Below are positions 36,015-43,778 of a stretch of DNA of 64,000 nucleotides, piece by piece. Source of the stretch: Lysobacteraceae bacterium (GTDB lineage: Bacteria > Pseudomonadota > Gammaproteobacteria > Xanthomonadales > Xanthomonadaceae); the NCBI GenBank assembly GCA_023954075.1, contig JAMLIV010000014.1, positions 1-64,000 of the forward strand, in the 5' to 3' direction. Below the pieces are notes generated by a model. The model saw nothing but the letters and a program-made list of their open reading frames with translations, ran no database searches and was not told where the DNA came from. The number at the start of each line of letters is the position of its first letter. Position 1 is the stretch's first letter. A program made the position numbers and the translations under genes.

Positions 36015-36074
36015 GGCTAACACCTGAGTTAAGCCGCGCCGCGAAGCGGCGTCGGCTTGGACGAATTGTTAGGC
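36015..36074 (-). repeat. attC site of cassette 4 (60 bp, uninterrupted)
   Basis: GGCTAAC (36015-36021) and GTTAGGC (36068-36074) enclose the majority-type sequence with GGCTTGGACGAATTG intact; a second empty IS target. Confidence 0.9.
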
Positions 36075-36109
36075 GCCAGCGCGATGAGCCACAGGCGCCG
36101 GGCCTGATG

Positions 36110-36322
36110 TTACGACTTTGCAAGCACTTGGTACGCCTGCTCAGGATGCGCCGGTACAAGGTCGCGAGCGGCGGCGGATGCCCGGCCGGCCTTGATGGAC
36201 TGCACGACCGGATGGTTGACCAGGTGCTCGGGCACCGAGGGCAAAACTGCTCCGTGGAGTGCAGCCAAGACGAGATCGCGGAGCACGTACCAATCGGGCT
36301 CGGGAATGTTGCTTCCGTACAC
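36110..36322 (-). CDS. Integron cassette 4: 70-aa protein of unknown function
   Basis: A 70-residue product read from GTG 36322, which is preceded by GAGGAGG at good spacing. A longer in-frame version from 36355 would begin inside the attC core. The sequence is helical (DWYVLRDLVLAALHGAVLPS, VQSIKAGRASAAARDLV) with no Cys and no membrane segment. The stop lies 35 nt from the attC. Function unknown. Confidence 0.55.
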   Translation of the reverse strand: MYGSNIPEPDWYVLRDLVLAALHGAVLPSVPEHLVNHPVVQSIKAGRASAAARDLVPAHPEQAYQVLAKS

Positions 36323-36340
36323 CTCGATGCCTCCTCTGGG

Positions 36341-36403
36341 GCCTAACGAAGCCAATCAGCGGGCGCGCGCTTTTTGCGATCCGCTGTATTGGCATGGTTA
36401 GAT
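36341..36403 (-). repeat. attC site of cassette 3 (63 bp, divergent type)
   Basis: GCCTAAC (36341-36347) and GTTAGAT (36397-36403) enclose complementary arms GAAGCCAATCAGCGG and CCGCTGTATTGGC around a loop with GCGCGCGC. It carries no IS. Confidence 0.8.
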
Positions 36404-36465
36404 GCAGCGACGCCGTTTTTGCCAACCCGAGCTGGCTTGCGACGCAGAAAAGACGTAGCCACGCG

Positions 36466-36849
36466 CTAACCCCTCATCAAACGTTCTCGAAGGAGCAAAA
36501 CGAATGGCAACACAACAATAGGCGCAAACAGATAAGCCAGAGCAGATCCGCGCAGATCAGTCAGCATTATTAAAAGACCCAGAATTAAGCTGAACGCGAA
36601 GCCGACGATATGCTGCCTGCGCCGAAATCGCGCTTCTTCGTGCTCCGTGAGAATGACTGGCGATGACCTCGGGTTCACGATCGCGTTCCCGACCCCTAAG
36701 GCAACGAGACTGCCGAAAAGCAGTAACGTGATTCCCGAGGGAACGGTTTCGGCACGCACGGAATTAGCAACAACAAAAACAGATAGGAGCAATCCGAGCG
36801 TAGCCGCGACCACGCGCCAGAATTTTCGTTCTTTAGCTGTAGGTTCCAT
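36466..36849 (-). CDS. Integron cassette 3: small membrane protein
   Basis: A 127-residue product from ATG 36849 with four likely membrane helices in two pairs (about 14-34 and 40-57, then 84-104 and 105-120), separated by a charged stretch rich in Glu and Arg (EHEEARFRRRQH). Function unknown. The 62 nt between its stop and the attC are unassigned. Confidence 0.65.
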   Translation of the reverse strand: MEPTAKERKFWRVVAATLGLLLSVFVVANSVRAETVPSGITLLLFGSLVALGVGNAIVNPRSSPVILTEHEEARFRRRQHIVGFAFSLILGLLIMLTDLRGSALAYLFAPIVVLPFVLLLRERLMRG

Positions 36850-36898
36850 TTGGCATCTAACGCCTGAATTAAGCCGCGCCGCGGCGGCGTCAGCTTGA

Positions 36899-38384
36899 TG
36901 ATCGAATGGACTCCTCCCGCGCCCCACAGGCTGATGAGCCAGACTGGGGTTCTCGCCGCCAGACACGGGATCACGAGAGGAGTCCGCCATGAACGCTACC
37001 CACCAAATCCACCCGAACCAGCTTCCGCCGTCATGCTTGCCATTGATCTTGCCAAAGGATGTCTACGAACTGGCCTTCGCCGATGCCGCCGGGCAGATTG
37101 TCGAAACGCAAGCGGCTCAAGCGCCGGGCCGTTTGCCAAGTGCCTGGAGAATCGCACGGCGCTGCGCATCGTGATGGAGGCTTGCGGCTCGGCCCATGCC
37201 TGGGCGCGACGTTTTGCCCGGCTTGGGCATGATGTGACGCTGCCTGCCCAGCACGTGGCGCCCTACGTTCGGCGCAACAAGACCGATCGCGCCGATGCTG
37301 CGGCCTGCTGGAGGCGGCACCCCGGTGCCGGTGAAAACGCCGGAGCAACAAGGCACGCAGGGCCTGCATCGCATCCGCGAACACCACAAGGCGCAGCGCA
37401 CGGCGGCGATCAATACCGTGCGCGGCCTGTTGCGCGAGTTCGCATCGCCATTCCCGGCGGGGCCGATAAGGTTCGCCAGCCAGCTGGCGCTGGAAGGTGC
37501 GTGCGATATCCCGATGGCGCTGCGCCACGCGCTGGCGGCGTGCTGGATCCAGATCACCGACCAGGCCGAAGCGATGGATGCCATCGAAATACAACTGGCT
37601 GATTTTGCCAGGCGCGACACCCGCTGCCAGCGCCTGATGGCCGCCAGCGGCGTGGGCCATCGGCCACGGCGATGAGTGCGGGCATTGGCGACTTTGCACG
37701 CTTTCCATCCGGGTCGGCACTTCGCCAGTGCGCTGGGTTTGACCCCGCGTGAGTATTCCAGCGGCGGCACGCGCACAAGCTCCGGACGCATCACCAAGCA
37801 GGGCGATGTGTACCTGCCACGCTGTTGATCCCACGGCGCGCCTCGGCGCGGTGGTGGCCGCTACGGCCAAGCGCGATCAGCCGCTGGATCGCACCCAACA
37901 ATGGGCGCTGGCTCTGGCCGAACGAAAGCCACAACAAAGCCGCCGTGGCGTTGGCCAACAAGGTGGCCAGACGGCTGTGGGCCGCTGAACACCACGGCAC
38001 CAGTTTCGACCCCGAACGTCAGCCGGCGCAGCCCTGCGCGGCCTGATCCCCTTCCACTTCAACCGCAGCACCGCGTCACGCAGTACCGCAGCACCGTTCC
38101 AGACCTTTTGATGTTGCAAGCCTCAACTCATGCAAGCGTGTCGGTCCCCGAAGCAGCCAAGCCGATAACTATTCTGGTCCGTGGCCGTTAATGTCGGCCC
38201 TGCTTGCGGATTCCATGATGGCTCGGGGAATACCCACCGCAAAGCCGAATACACGAATGCACCACTCCCGCCTTGCCGGGGTTGAAGCAGAGGCATCAGC
38301 AGGTGAAAAGCCGAGAATCAAACCGCCGTGAAGCTGCCGCTTCACACTGTCCTGCCGTCAGGGGTTGACGGAGGAGTCCATACA
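36899..38384 (+). mobile_element. IS1111-group IS in attC, copy 4, degenerate
   Basis: About 1486 bp, some 47 bp shorter than the intact copies, spread over many 1-17 bp deletions and a few insertions along the whole element. Both subterminal inverted repeats are kept. Even the sequence just outside the left end lacks bases, so the damage is not confined to the IS. Confidence 0.88.
36989..38046 (+). pseudogene. IS1111-group transposase, copy 4, frameshifted
   Basis: Collinear with the 364-residue transposase, but frame changes begin in codon 5 and recur throughout. One deletion removes about 17 bp near 37320 (the LLEAARCGDIRPV region). No functional protein is possible as written. Confidence 0.85.
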
Positions 38385-38407
38385 TGAATTGTTAGGCACT
38401 ACCGACG

Positions 38408-38953
38408 CTATAGTTTGGCTCTTGCGGCTTCTACAAAAGCTTTGAGCTCCTGAAGCTGAGGCGCCTTCAAATAGGCGGTTGATTTACCGATACGACCGCT
38501 CGAAACGGCAATGTTAAGCTGGCCACTGTTGTCATTGAACGCAGTGACTCGGAAGTCGCCCTTCGTTCTGTACTCGGCTTCGAAGTTCTCGAATGACGTA
38601 ACTTCCTTCGTGGCCTTGCCGATGTACTCAAGGCCTTGAAGCAGACTTTCGATCTCTTCAGCGTCGATAAACGATGTGTTCTCCCGTTCTAGCCGACTCG
38701 TCTCTTTAACGGAAATGCTGATCCCGGTCACCCGCTTCCCTAAATTGGAAGCGTCACGGAATTCACGCGCGTCGACTGTGATAACTCCCCCGAGGCCGCG
38801 AACCGTGCCGGCAGTGGTGTACCCACGAACAACTACGGTTCCGGTTGTTGCTTGGAAGGCTTCGAGCTTCGTCGCAGGCTCCGGAGGAGCTTGCTCCTGG
38901 GAAAAAACGAGCGGCGACACCAAAGCCAGAATGACACTTGCTATGTAACGCAT
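38408..38953 (-). CDS. Integron cassette 2: exported protein of unknown function
   Basis: A 181-residue product from ATG 38953 behind AGGAGG. A short signal peptide ends near residue 18 (LVSPLVFS/QE). The mature part has a Pro/Glu-rich start, then mixed beta/alpha sequence (TTGTVVVRGYTTAGTVRGLG, ITVDAREFRDASN) and ends in a helix. No Cys and no recognised domain. Predicted to be periplasmic or secreted. Confidence 0.75.
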   Translation of the reverse strand: MRYIASVILALVSPLVFSQEQAPPEPATKLEAFQATTGTVVVRGYTTAGTVRGLGGVITVDAREFRDASNLGKRVTGISISVKETSRLERENTSFIDAEEIESLLQGLEYIGKATKEVTSFENFEAEYRTKGDFRVTAFNDNSGQLNIAVSSGRIGKSTAYLKAPQLQELKAFVEAARAKL

Positions 38954-39016
38954 GAAAACCTCCTGTAGTGCCTAACACCTGAGTTAAGCCGCGCCGCGAA
39001 GCGGCGTCGGCTTGAA

Positions 39017-40533
39017 TGATCGAATGGACTCCTCCCGCGCCCCACACGGCTTCGATGAGCCAGACTGGGGTTCTCGCCGCCAGACACGGGATCACGAGAG
39101 GAGTCCGCCATGAACGCTACCACCAAATCCACCCGAACCGCAGCTTCCGCCGTCATGCTTGCCATTGATCTTGCCAAGGATGTCTACGAACTGGCCTTCG
39201 CCGATGCCGCCGGGCAGATTGTCGAACGCAAGCGGCTCAAGCGCGGGCCGTTTGCCAAGTGCCTGGAGAATCGCACGGCGCTGCGCATCGTGATGGAGGC
39301 TTGCGGCTCGGCCCATGCCTGGGCGCGACGTTTTGCCCGGCTTGGGCATGATGTGACGCTGCTGCCTGCCCAGCACGTGCGCCCCTGTTCGGCGCAACAA
39401 GACCGATCGCGCCGATGCTGCCGCCTGCTGGGGCGGCGCTGCGGCGATATTCGCCCGGTGCCGGTGAACGCCGGAGCAACAAGGCACGCGGGCCTGCATC
39501 GCATCCGCCCGAACACCACAAGGCGCAGCGCGGCGGCGATCAATACCGTGCGCGGCCTGTTGCGCGAGTTCGGCATCGCCATTCCCGGCGGGGCCGATAA
39601 GGTGCGCCCGGCCACTGGCGGCGCTGGAAAGATGGCGACAACGAGTCATCCCGATGGCGCTGCGCACGCGCTGGCAGCATGCTGGATCAGATCACCGACC
39701 AGGCCGAAGCGATGGATGCCATCGAAATACAACTGGCTGATTTTGCCAGGCGCGACACCCGCTGCCAGCGCCTGATGGCCGCCAGCGGCGTGGGCCTGAT
39801 CACGGCCACGGCGACTGAGTGCGGGCATTGGCGACTACACGCTTTCCATCGGGTCGGCACTTCGCCAGTGCGCTGGGTTTGACCCGCGTGAGTATTCCAG
39901 CGGCGGCACGCGCAAGCTCGGACGCATCACCGCAGGGCGATGTGTACCTGCGCACGCTGTTGATCCACGGCGCGCGCTCGGCACTGGTGGTGGCCGCTAC
40001 GGCCAAAAGCGCGATCAGCCGCTGGATCGCACCCAGCAATGGGCGCTGGCTCTGGCCGAACGAAAAGGCCCTGCAAAGCCGCCGTGGCGTTGGCCAACAA
40101 GGTGGCCAGACGGCTGTGGGCCGCTGAAACACCACGGCACCGGTTTCGACCCCGAACACGTCAGCCGGCGCGAAGCCTGCGCGGCCTGATCCCCTTCCAC
40201 TTCAACCGCAGCACCGCGTCACGCAGTACCGCAGCACCGTTCCAGACCTTTTGATGTTGCGCCTCAACTCATGCAAGCGTGTCGGTCCCCCGAAGCAGCC
40301 AAGCCGATAACTATTCTGGTCCGCGTGGCCGATTGAATGTCTGGCCCTGCTTCGCGGATTCCATGATGGCTCGGGGAATACCCACCGCAAAGCCGAATAC
40401 ACGAATGCAACCGCTCCCGCCTTGCCGGGGTTGAAGCAGAGGCATCAGCAGGTGAAAAGCCGAGAATCAAACCGCCGTGAAGCTGCCGCTTCACACTGTC
40501 CTGCCGTCAGGGGTTGACGGAGGAGTCCATACA
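39017..40533 (+). mobile_element. IS1111-group IS in attC, copy 5, degenerate
   Basis: About 1517 bp with both subterminal inverted repeats. The first roughly 370 bp match the intact copies; after that short indels accumulate. It has the same orientation as the other copies. Confidence 0.88.
39110..40189 (+). pseudogene. IS1111-group transposase, copy 5, frameshifted
   Basis: The N-terminal region reads correctly to about codon 92 (AQHVRP), including Asp20 and Glu63, and then loses frame just before the NKTDRADA motif. Later pieces are recognisable in other frames. Confidence 0.85.
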
Positions 40534-40540
40534 TGAATTG

Positions 40541-41410
40541 TTAGCCGTGAATCGCTTGAGCTACCACAATGCTCTGGAAGTCAGACTCCCTAAGTATGCG
40601 GATTTGAACGCCTTGGCTGATCAGCTCCTCGGCTTTGATGTGCTTGGAACTCTTGGACTTTCCGTTGAGCTTGGTGATGTCCTGGTCGCCGACTATGAGC
40701 AGAGTGGTCTTCTTGGTAACAGAAGCGCCAACATCACACCCGGCTCTTGCAGCGAGGTCAGCGGCCTCACGGCGCGGAATGGCAAGTGAGCCGGTAAAGA
40801 CTGCGACGTTGCCGAAGAGAGGACCCTCAGTGTTGCCGTCACGGGTGATGGGTTGAGCAGTTGAAAGGTCTATGGGTCGTTGTACCCGAGCGCACCAATC
40901 GTCGATGGTTAGTCCGGCATGAGCGCTAGCTCTGCACAGGACTTCGCCCGCCGCGCGGGCATCTTCGAGTGCATCGTGATGCTTGAAATCAATGCCCAAG
41001 AATTTGGCTACGTTACGAAGGCCGTAACCCGTAGCGGCGAACTTCTCCGGCCAAGCGCGACGCACCACGCGAGCGGTGTCTAGCCAACGACAGTCAATCT
41101 GCTCTAAACGATACTTCTCACATGCCAGAGTGGTTGCGGCACGATCAAACGGGGTGTGGCAAGCGGCCACGTTTCCGGAGAGCAAAGCGCGTAACTCTGC
41201 AATCACGGCTGGCCATTTTGGAGCGCCTTTTACCGTTTGCTCGTCTATGCCGTGTATCGAGACATTGAAATCGTCAAACTCATCTTCCGGATCAACAAGA
41301 GTTGACCAAGACTTGGTGTGTGCGCCATCTTCGAAGAATGCGACGCCTACCTGGCAGATGCTAGAAAGGTCAGCGTTGGCAGTCTCTACGTCAATTGCTG
41401 CAAATCGCAT
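40541..41410 (-). CDS. Integron cassette 1: DEDDh exonuclease with BRCT domain
   Basis: A 289-residue product, the first cassette next to the attI candidate. The N-terminal DnaQ-like 3-5-prime exonuclease domain has all motifs: Asp7 and Glu9 (AAIDVETAN), Asp89 (CHTPFDRA), and His145 with Asp150 (HHDALEDARAA). After a linker, a BRCT domain spans about 198-279 (GNVAVFTGSLAIPRREAADL, then KKTTLLIVGDQD). ATG 41410 follows GGAGG; the stop lies inside the attC core. The fusion is known for DNA-repair or polymerase-accessory exonucleases; a role in defence or DNA damage is inference. Confidence 0.88.
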   Translation of the reverse strand: MRFAAIDVETANADLSSICQVGVAFFEDGAHTKSWSTLVDPEDEFDDFNVSIHGIDEQTVKGAPKWPAVIAELRALLSGNVAACHTPFDRAATTLACEKYRLEQIDCRWLDTARVVRRAWPEKFAATGYGLRNVAKFLGIDFKHHDALEDARAAGEVLCRASAHAGLTIDDWCARVQRPIDLSTAQPITRDGNTEGPLFGNVAVFTGSLAIPRREAADLAARAGCDVGASVTKKTTLLIVGDQDITKLNGKSKSSKHIKAEELISQGVQIRILRESDFQSIVVAQAIHG

Positions 41411-41426
41411 CGCAACCTCCATTCAC

Positions 41427-41560
41427 GGCTAACTACAATTCGACCCCATGCGTCAGCCTAACTCTGCAGCCTAATCCCGCCGTTTACGGACGGCGCAAAG
41501 CAAAAGTCTTAGCCGAAACAAGGGGTTGTTCTGATCGTGCAGCCTATCCAGTCAGCCTAA
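41427..41560 (-). other. Candidate attI: core site plus two pairs of repeats
   Basis: The junction with cassette 1 is GTTAGCC on the minus strand (41427-41433). Between it and the intI remnant, the octamer CAGCCTAA occurs at 41454, 41467 and 41553, and as CAGCCTAT at 41540. The two pairs each have a 13-bp period (41454/41467 and 41540/41553). Their minus-strand form TTAGGCTG resembles the core site, as expected for IntI-binding repeats of attI. The cassette promoter should also lie here but was not identified. Confidence 0.6.
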
Positions 41561-41596
41561 TCCTGGGGCGTTTCTTGGCAGGTTGGAGGCTGGGCT

Positions 41597-41839
41597 ATGG
41601 ATGGATGGTCACACGGCAGGAAGGACATCGCAAGACTGGCGGCGTCAGGTGCGCGACAGGGGCCGCGCCTGCTGGACGAGGTGCGCGGCAGGCTCCGCCG
41701 GCTCGGGTTGGCGCGACGTACCGAGGAGGCATACGTCGGCTGGATTCGACGCTTCATTCTCGCCAACGGGAAACGGCATCCGCGCGACCTGGGCAAGCGC
41801 GAGGTGGCCGGTTGCGCCTTGCGACCGGCGCGCATCTGA
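41597..41839 (+). pseudogene. intI: Integron integrase IntI, N-terminal remnant
   Basis: An 80-codon frame whose residues 22-71 match the N-terminal SAM-like domain of integron tyrosine recombinases: RLLDEVRGRLRRLGLARRTE then EAYVGWIRRFILANGKRHPR and DLGKREV. After that the match stops abruptly and the frame ends. The catalytic Arg-His-Arg-Tyr part (about 250 residues) is absent and the next gene follows at once, so a deletion removed it. It points away from the cassettes, the standard IntI arrangement. Confidence 0.8.
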
Positions 41840-41864
41840 TGGTCTTGGAAAACACCGTCACCCA

Positions 41865-41878
41865 ATGACAATCGTCAT
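41865..41878. promoter_or_regulatory. ATGAC-N4-GTCAT dyad upstream of ABC/two-component operon
   Basis: A perfect 5-bp dyad ATGAC-AATC-GTCAT, 81 nt before the ATPase start. Its position and symmetry fit a binding site for the NarL/DesR-type regulator encoded three genes downstream. Identity of the binding protein is inferred from position only. Confidence 0.45.
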
Positions 41879-41958
41879 CTTCATTGCATGAAAGCTGCCA
41901 CTGATCCGGGCAGCGCCTGCGCGCGAGCATGGCGGCGTGTTTCTTCGAGGATCCCGCG

Positions 41959-42885
41959 ATGATGCAACCCGCTCCACTGTTGGCCCGGCTTCATGCCGTG
42001 CGCAAGCGTTACGGCAAGGTGACGGCGCTGGCCGACATTGATCTTTCCGTTGCCGCCGGTCAGGTGCTGGCCCTGCTCGGCCCCAACGGCGCGGGCAAGA
42101 GCACGGCGATTTCGCTGCTGCTTGGCCTCTTGCATCCGGATGCCGGCGAAGTGACGCTGTTTGGTGCCAGCCCGCAGCACACCACCACGCGCCAGCACAT
42201 CGGCGTGATGCTGCAACACGCCACGTTGCCGGCAACGTTGAAGGTGCGCGAGCTGATCGATCTCACACGCAGCTATTATCCGACTCCGCACGATCTCGAA
42301 ACCTGCGCCCGCATTGCCGGCGTTGCCGATCTGCTCGATCGTCGTTACGGAAAACTCTCGGGCGGCCAGCAGCGGCGCGTGCAGTTTGCCTTGGCGATCT
42401 GTGGCCGGCCCGCGCTGTTGTTTCTGGATGAACCCACCACCGGGCTGGATATCGATGCCCGCCGCGCCATCTGGGCCTCGATCCGTGCCCACGTTGCCGA
42501 CGGCGGCGCGGTGCTTTTGACCACGCACTATCTGGAAGAAGCCGAGGCGCTGGCCGACCGCGTCGCGGTGCTGGGCGGCGGCAGCATCCTGACCGAAGGC
42601 AGCGTGGCGGATATCTGCGCCCGCATTGGCCAGCGCCGCATCCGCTGCCTCAGCGCGCAGGTGCCCGAGGCGCTGACGCGCTGGCCCGGCGTGATCGAGG
42701 CGCGCCGCGACGGCCCGCGCATCGAAATCATCACCGACGCCGCCGAAGCCGTGCTGCGCCGCCTGCTGGCCGAGGACGCCGACCTGAGCGAGCTGGAAGT
42801 CGAGCGCGCCGGGCTGACCGAGGCCTTTCTGCAGCTGACCGGCAGCGGGCCTGCGGCCGCTGCGCCGATCAGGGAGGCCGCATGA
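41959..42885 (+). CDS. ABC-2 type exporter ATPase (YvfR-like)
   Basis: ATPase subunit of 308 residues. Walker A is GPNGAGKST (about 45), the signature is LSGGQQRRVQFALA, Walker B is LLFLDEPTTGLD, and the switch is LLTTHYLEEAE. A C-terminal domain of about 90 residues follows, as in DrrA/NodI-type exporters. ATG 41959 follows GAGGA at good spacing; an earlier in-frame ATG at 41929 is less well placed. The stop overlaps the permease start by 4 nt. It is the first gene of a four-gene operon. Confidence 0.92.
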   Translation: MMQPAPLLARLHAVRKRYGKVTALADIDLSVAAGQVLALLGPNGAGKSTAISLLLGLLHPDAGEVTLFGASPQHTTTRQHIGVMLQHATLPATLKVRELIDLTRSYYPTPHDLETCARIAGVADLLDRRYGKLSGGQQRRVQFALAICGRPALLFLDEPTTGLDIDARRAIWASIRAHVADGGAVLLTTHYLEEAEALADRVAVLGGGSILTEGSVADICARIGQRRIRCLSAQVPEALTRWPGVIEARRDGPRIEIITDAAEAVLRRLLAEDADLSELEVERAGLTEAFLQLTGSGPAAAAPIREAA

Positions 42886-43646
42886 TGAACGCGCTCGCCC
42901 GAACCCGCCCCGCCCGTTCGCCATGGCGCGCGTACTGGAACGAGGCGCACTACGAGTTCATCCGGCTCTGGCGTACGCCGGCGTTCTCGCTGCCGGCGCT
43001 GCTGTTTCCGGCGATGTTCTACCTGCTGTTCGGCGTGCTGATGGGTCGTGGCAACATCCATGCCGCCACCTTCCTGCTCGCCAACTACGGCGTGTTCGGG
43101 GTGATGGGCGTGGCCCTGTTCGGTTTCGGCGTGGTGCTGGCCGAGGATCGCGAGCACGGGCTGCTGACGCTCAAGCGCGCCCTGCCGATGCCGCGCGGTG
43201 CATACCTCGTTGCCAAGATGGCGATGGCGCTGCTGTTCGCGGCCATCGTGTCCCTGCTGCTGATGCTGCTGGCGGCCGGCATGGCAGGTGTCGCGCTTGC
43301 GCCAACGCAGTGGCTGATGCTGTTTGTGATCAACGCTCTCGGCGTGCTGCCCTTCGCCGCACTCGGGATGTGGCTGGGAACGCATTTTTCCGGATCGTCC
43401 GCCGTGGGCGTCATCAACATGGTGTACCTGCCGATGTCGTTCCTCTCCGGTCTGTGGATGCCGCTGTCGATGTTTCCCGGCGTGTTCACCACGCTCGCGC
43501 CGCTGTGGCCGGCCTGGCATCTGAGCCAGATCGCGCTGAAGGTGATCGGCGCCGACGCTGGCCGACCATTGGTGCTGCATGTCGCTGTTCTGGCCGCGGT
43601 GACGGCGGCGTTCTTCTTTCTCGCCTTGCGCCGGTTGGCGCGCTGA
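42882..43646 (+). CDS. ABC-2 type exporter permease (YvfS-like)
   Basis: Membrane subunit of 254 residues with six predicted helices typical of ABC-2 permeases: around PALLFPAMFYLLFGVLMG, VFGVMGVALFGFGVVLA, LLFAAIVSLLLMLLAAGMAG, MLFVINALGVLPFAALGMWL, VGVINMVYLPMSFLSGLWMP and a final helix near the C-terminus. It overlaps the ATPase gene, so the pair is co-translated. Substrate unknown; relatives next to DesK-type kinases often handle antimicrobial or membrane-stress compounds. Confidence 0.9.
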   Translation: MMNALARTRPARSPWRAYWNEAHYEFIRLWRTPAFSLPALLFPAMFYLLFGVLMGRGNIHAATFLLANYGVFGVMGVALFGFGVVLAEDREHGLLTLKRALPMPRGAYLVAKMAMALLFAAIVSLLLMLLAAGMAGVALAPTQWLMLFVINALGVLPFAALGMWLGTHFSGSSAVGVINMVYLPMSFLSGLWMPLSMFPGVFTTLAPLWPAWHLSQIALKVIGADAGRPLVLHVAVLAAVTAAFFFLALRRLAR

Positions 43647-43778
43647 GGCCATGAGGGGATGCCGGGGACGTAACATGTCTGCGCCTTTCATTCCTCCAAA
43701 TCCACCAGCCTCCCCGCATCCCAACCCTCTCCTCTCCGCGTCAATGGCGGGGGAGAGGGAGCAACAAGGTCGCCGCAT

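Larger units (their letters stand above)
36855..38397 (-). repeat. attC site of cassette 2, interrupted by IS1111 copy 4
   Basis: Left piece 36855-36898 begins ATCTAAC and ends CAGCTTGA; it lacks a few bases of the majority type (GCCGCGGCGGCG in place of GCCGCGAAGCGGCG). Right piece 38385-38397 is TGAATTGTTAGGC. Confidence 0.8.
38970..40546 (-). repeat. attC site of cassette 1, interrupted by IS1111 copy 5
   Basis: Left piece 38970-39016 begins GCCTAAC and ends GGCTTGAA; right piece 40534-40546 is TGAATTGTTAGCC. Majority type. Confidence 0.85.

Noticed and set aside
36463..36470. GCGCTAAC as a further attC core
   Set aside because: No matching GTTRRRY partner to its right before the next cassette, and it overlaps the end of the cassette 3 gene.
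27881..40546. Repeated 60-bp palindromes considered as a CRISPR array
   Set aside because: Spacing is hundreds of bases with genes between; each repeat has integron attC core sites at both ends and no Cas genes are present.
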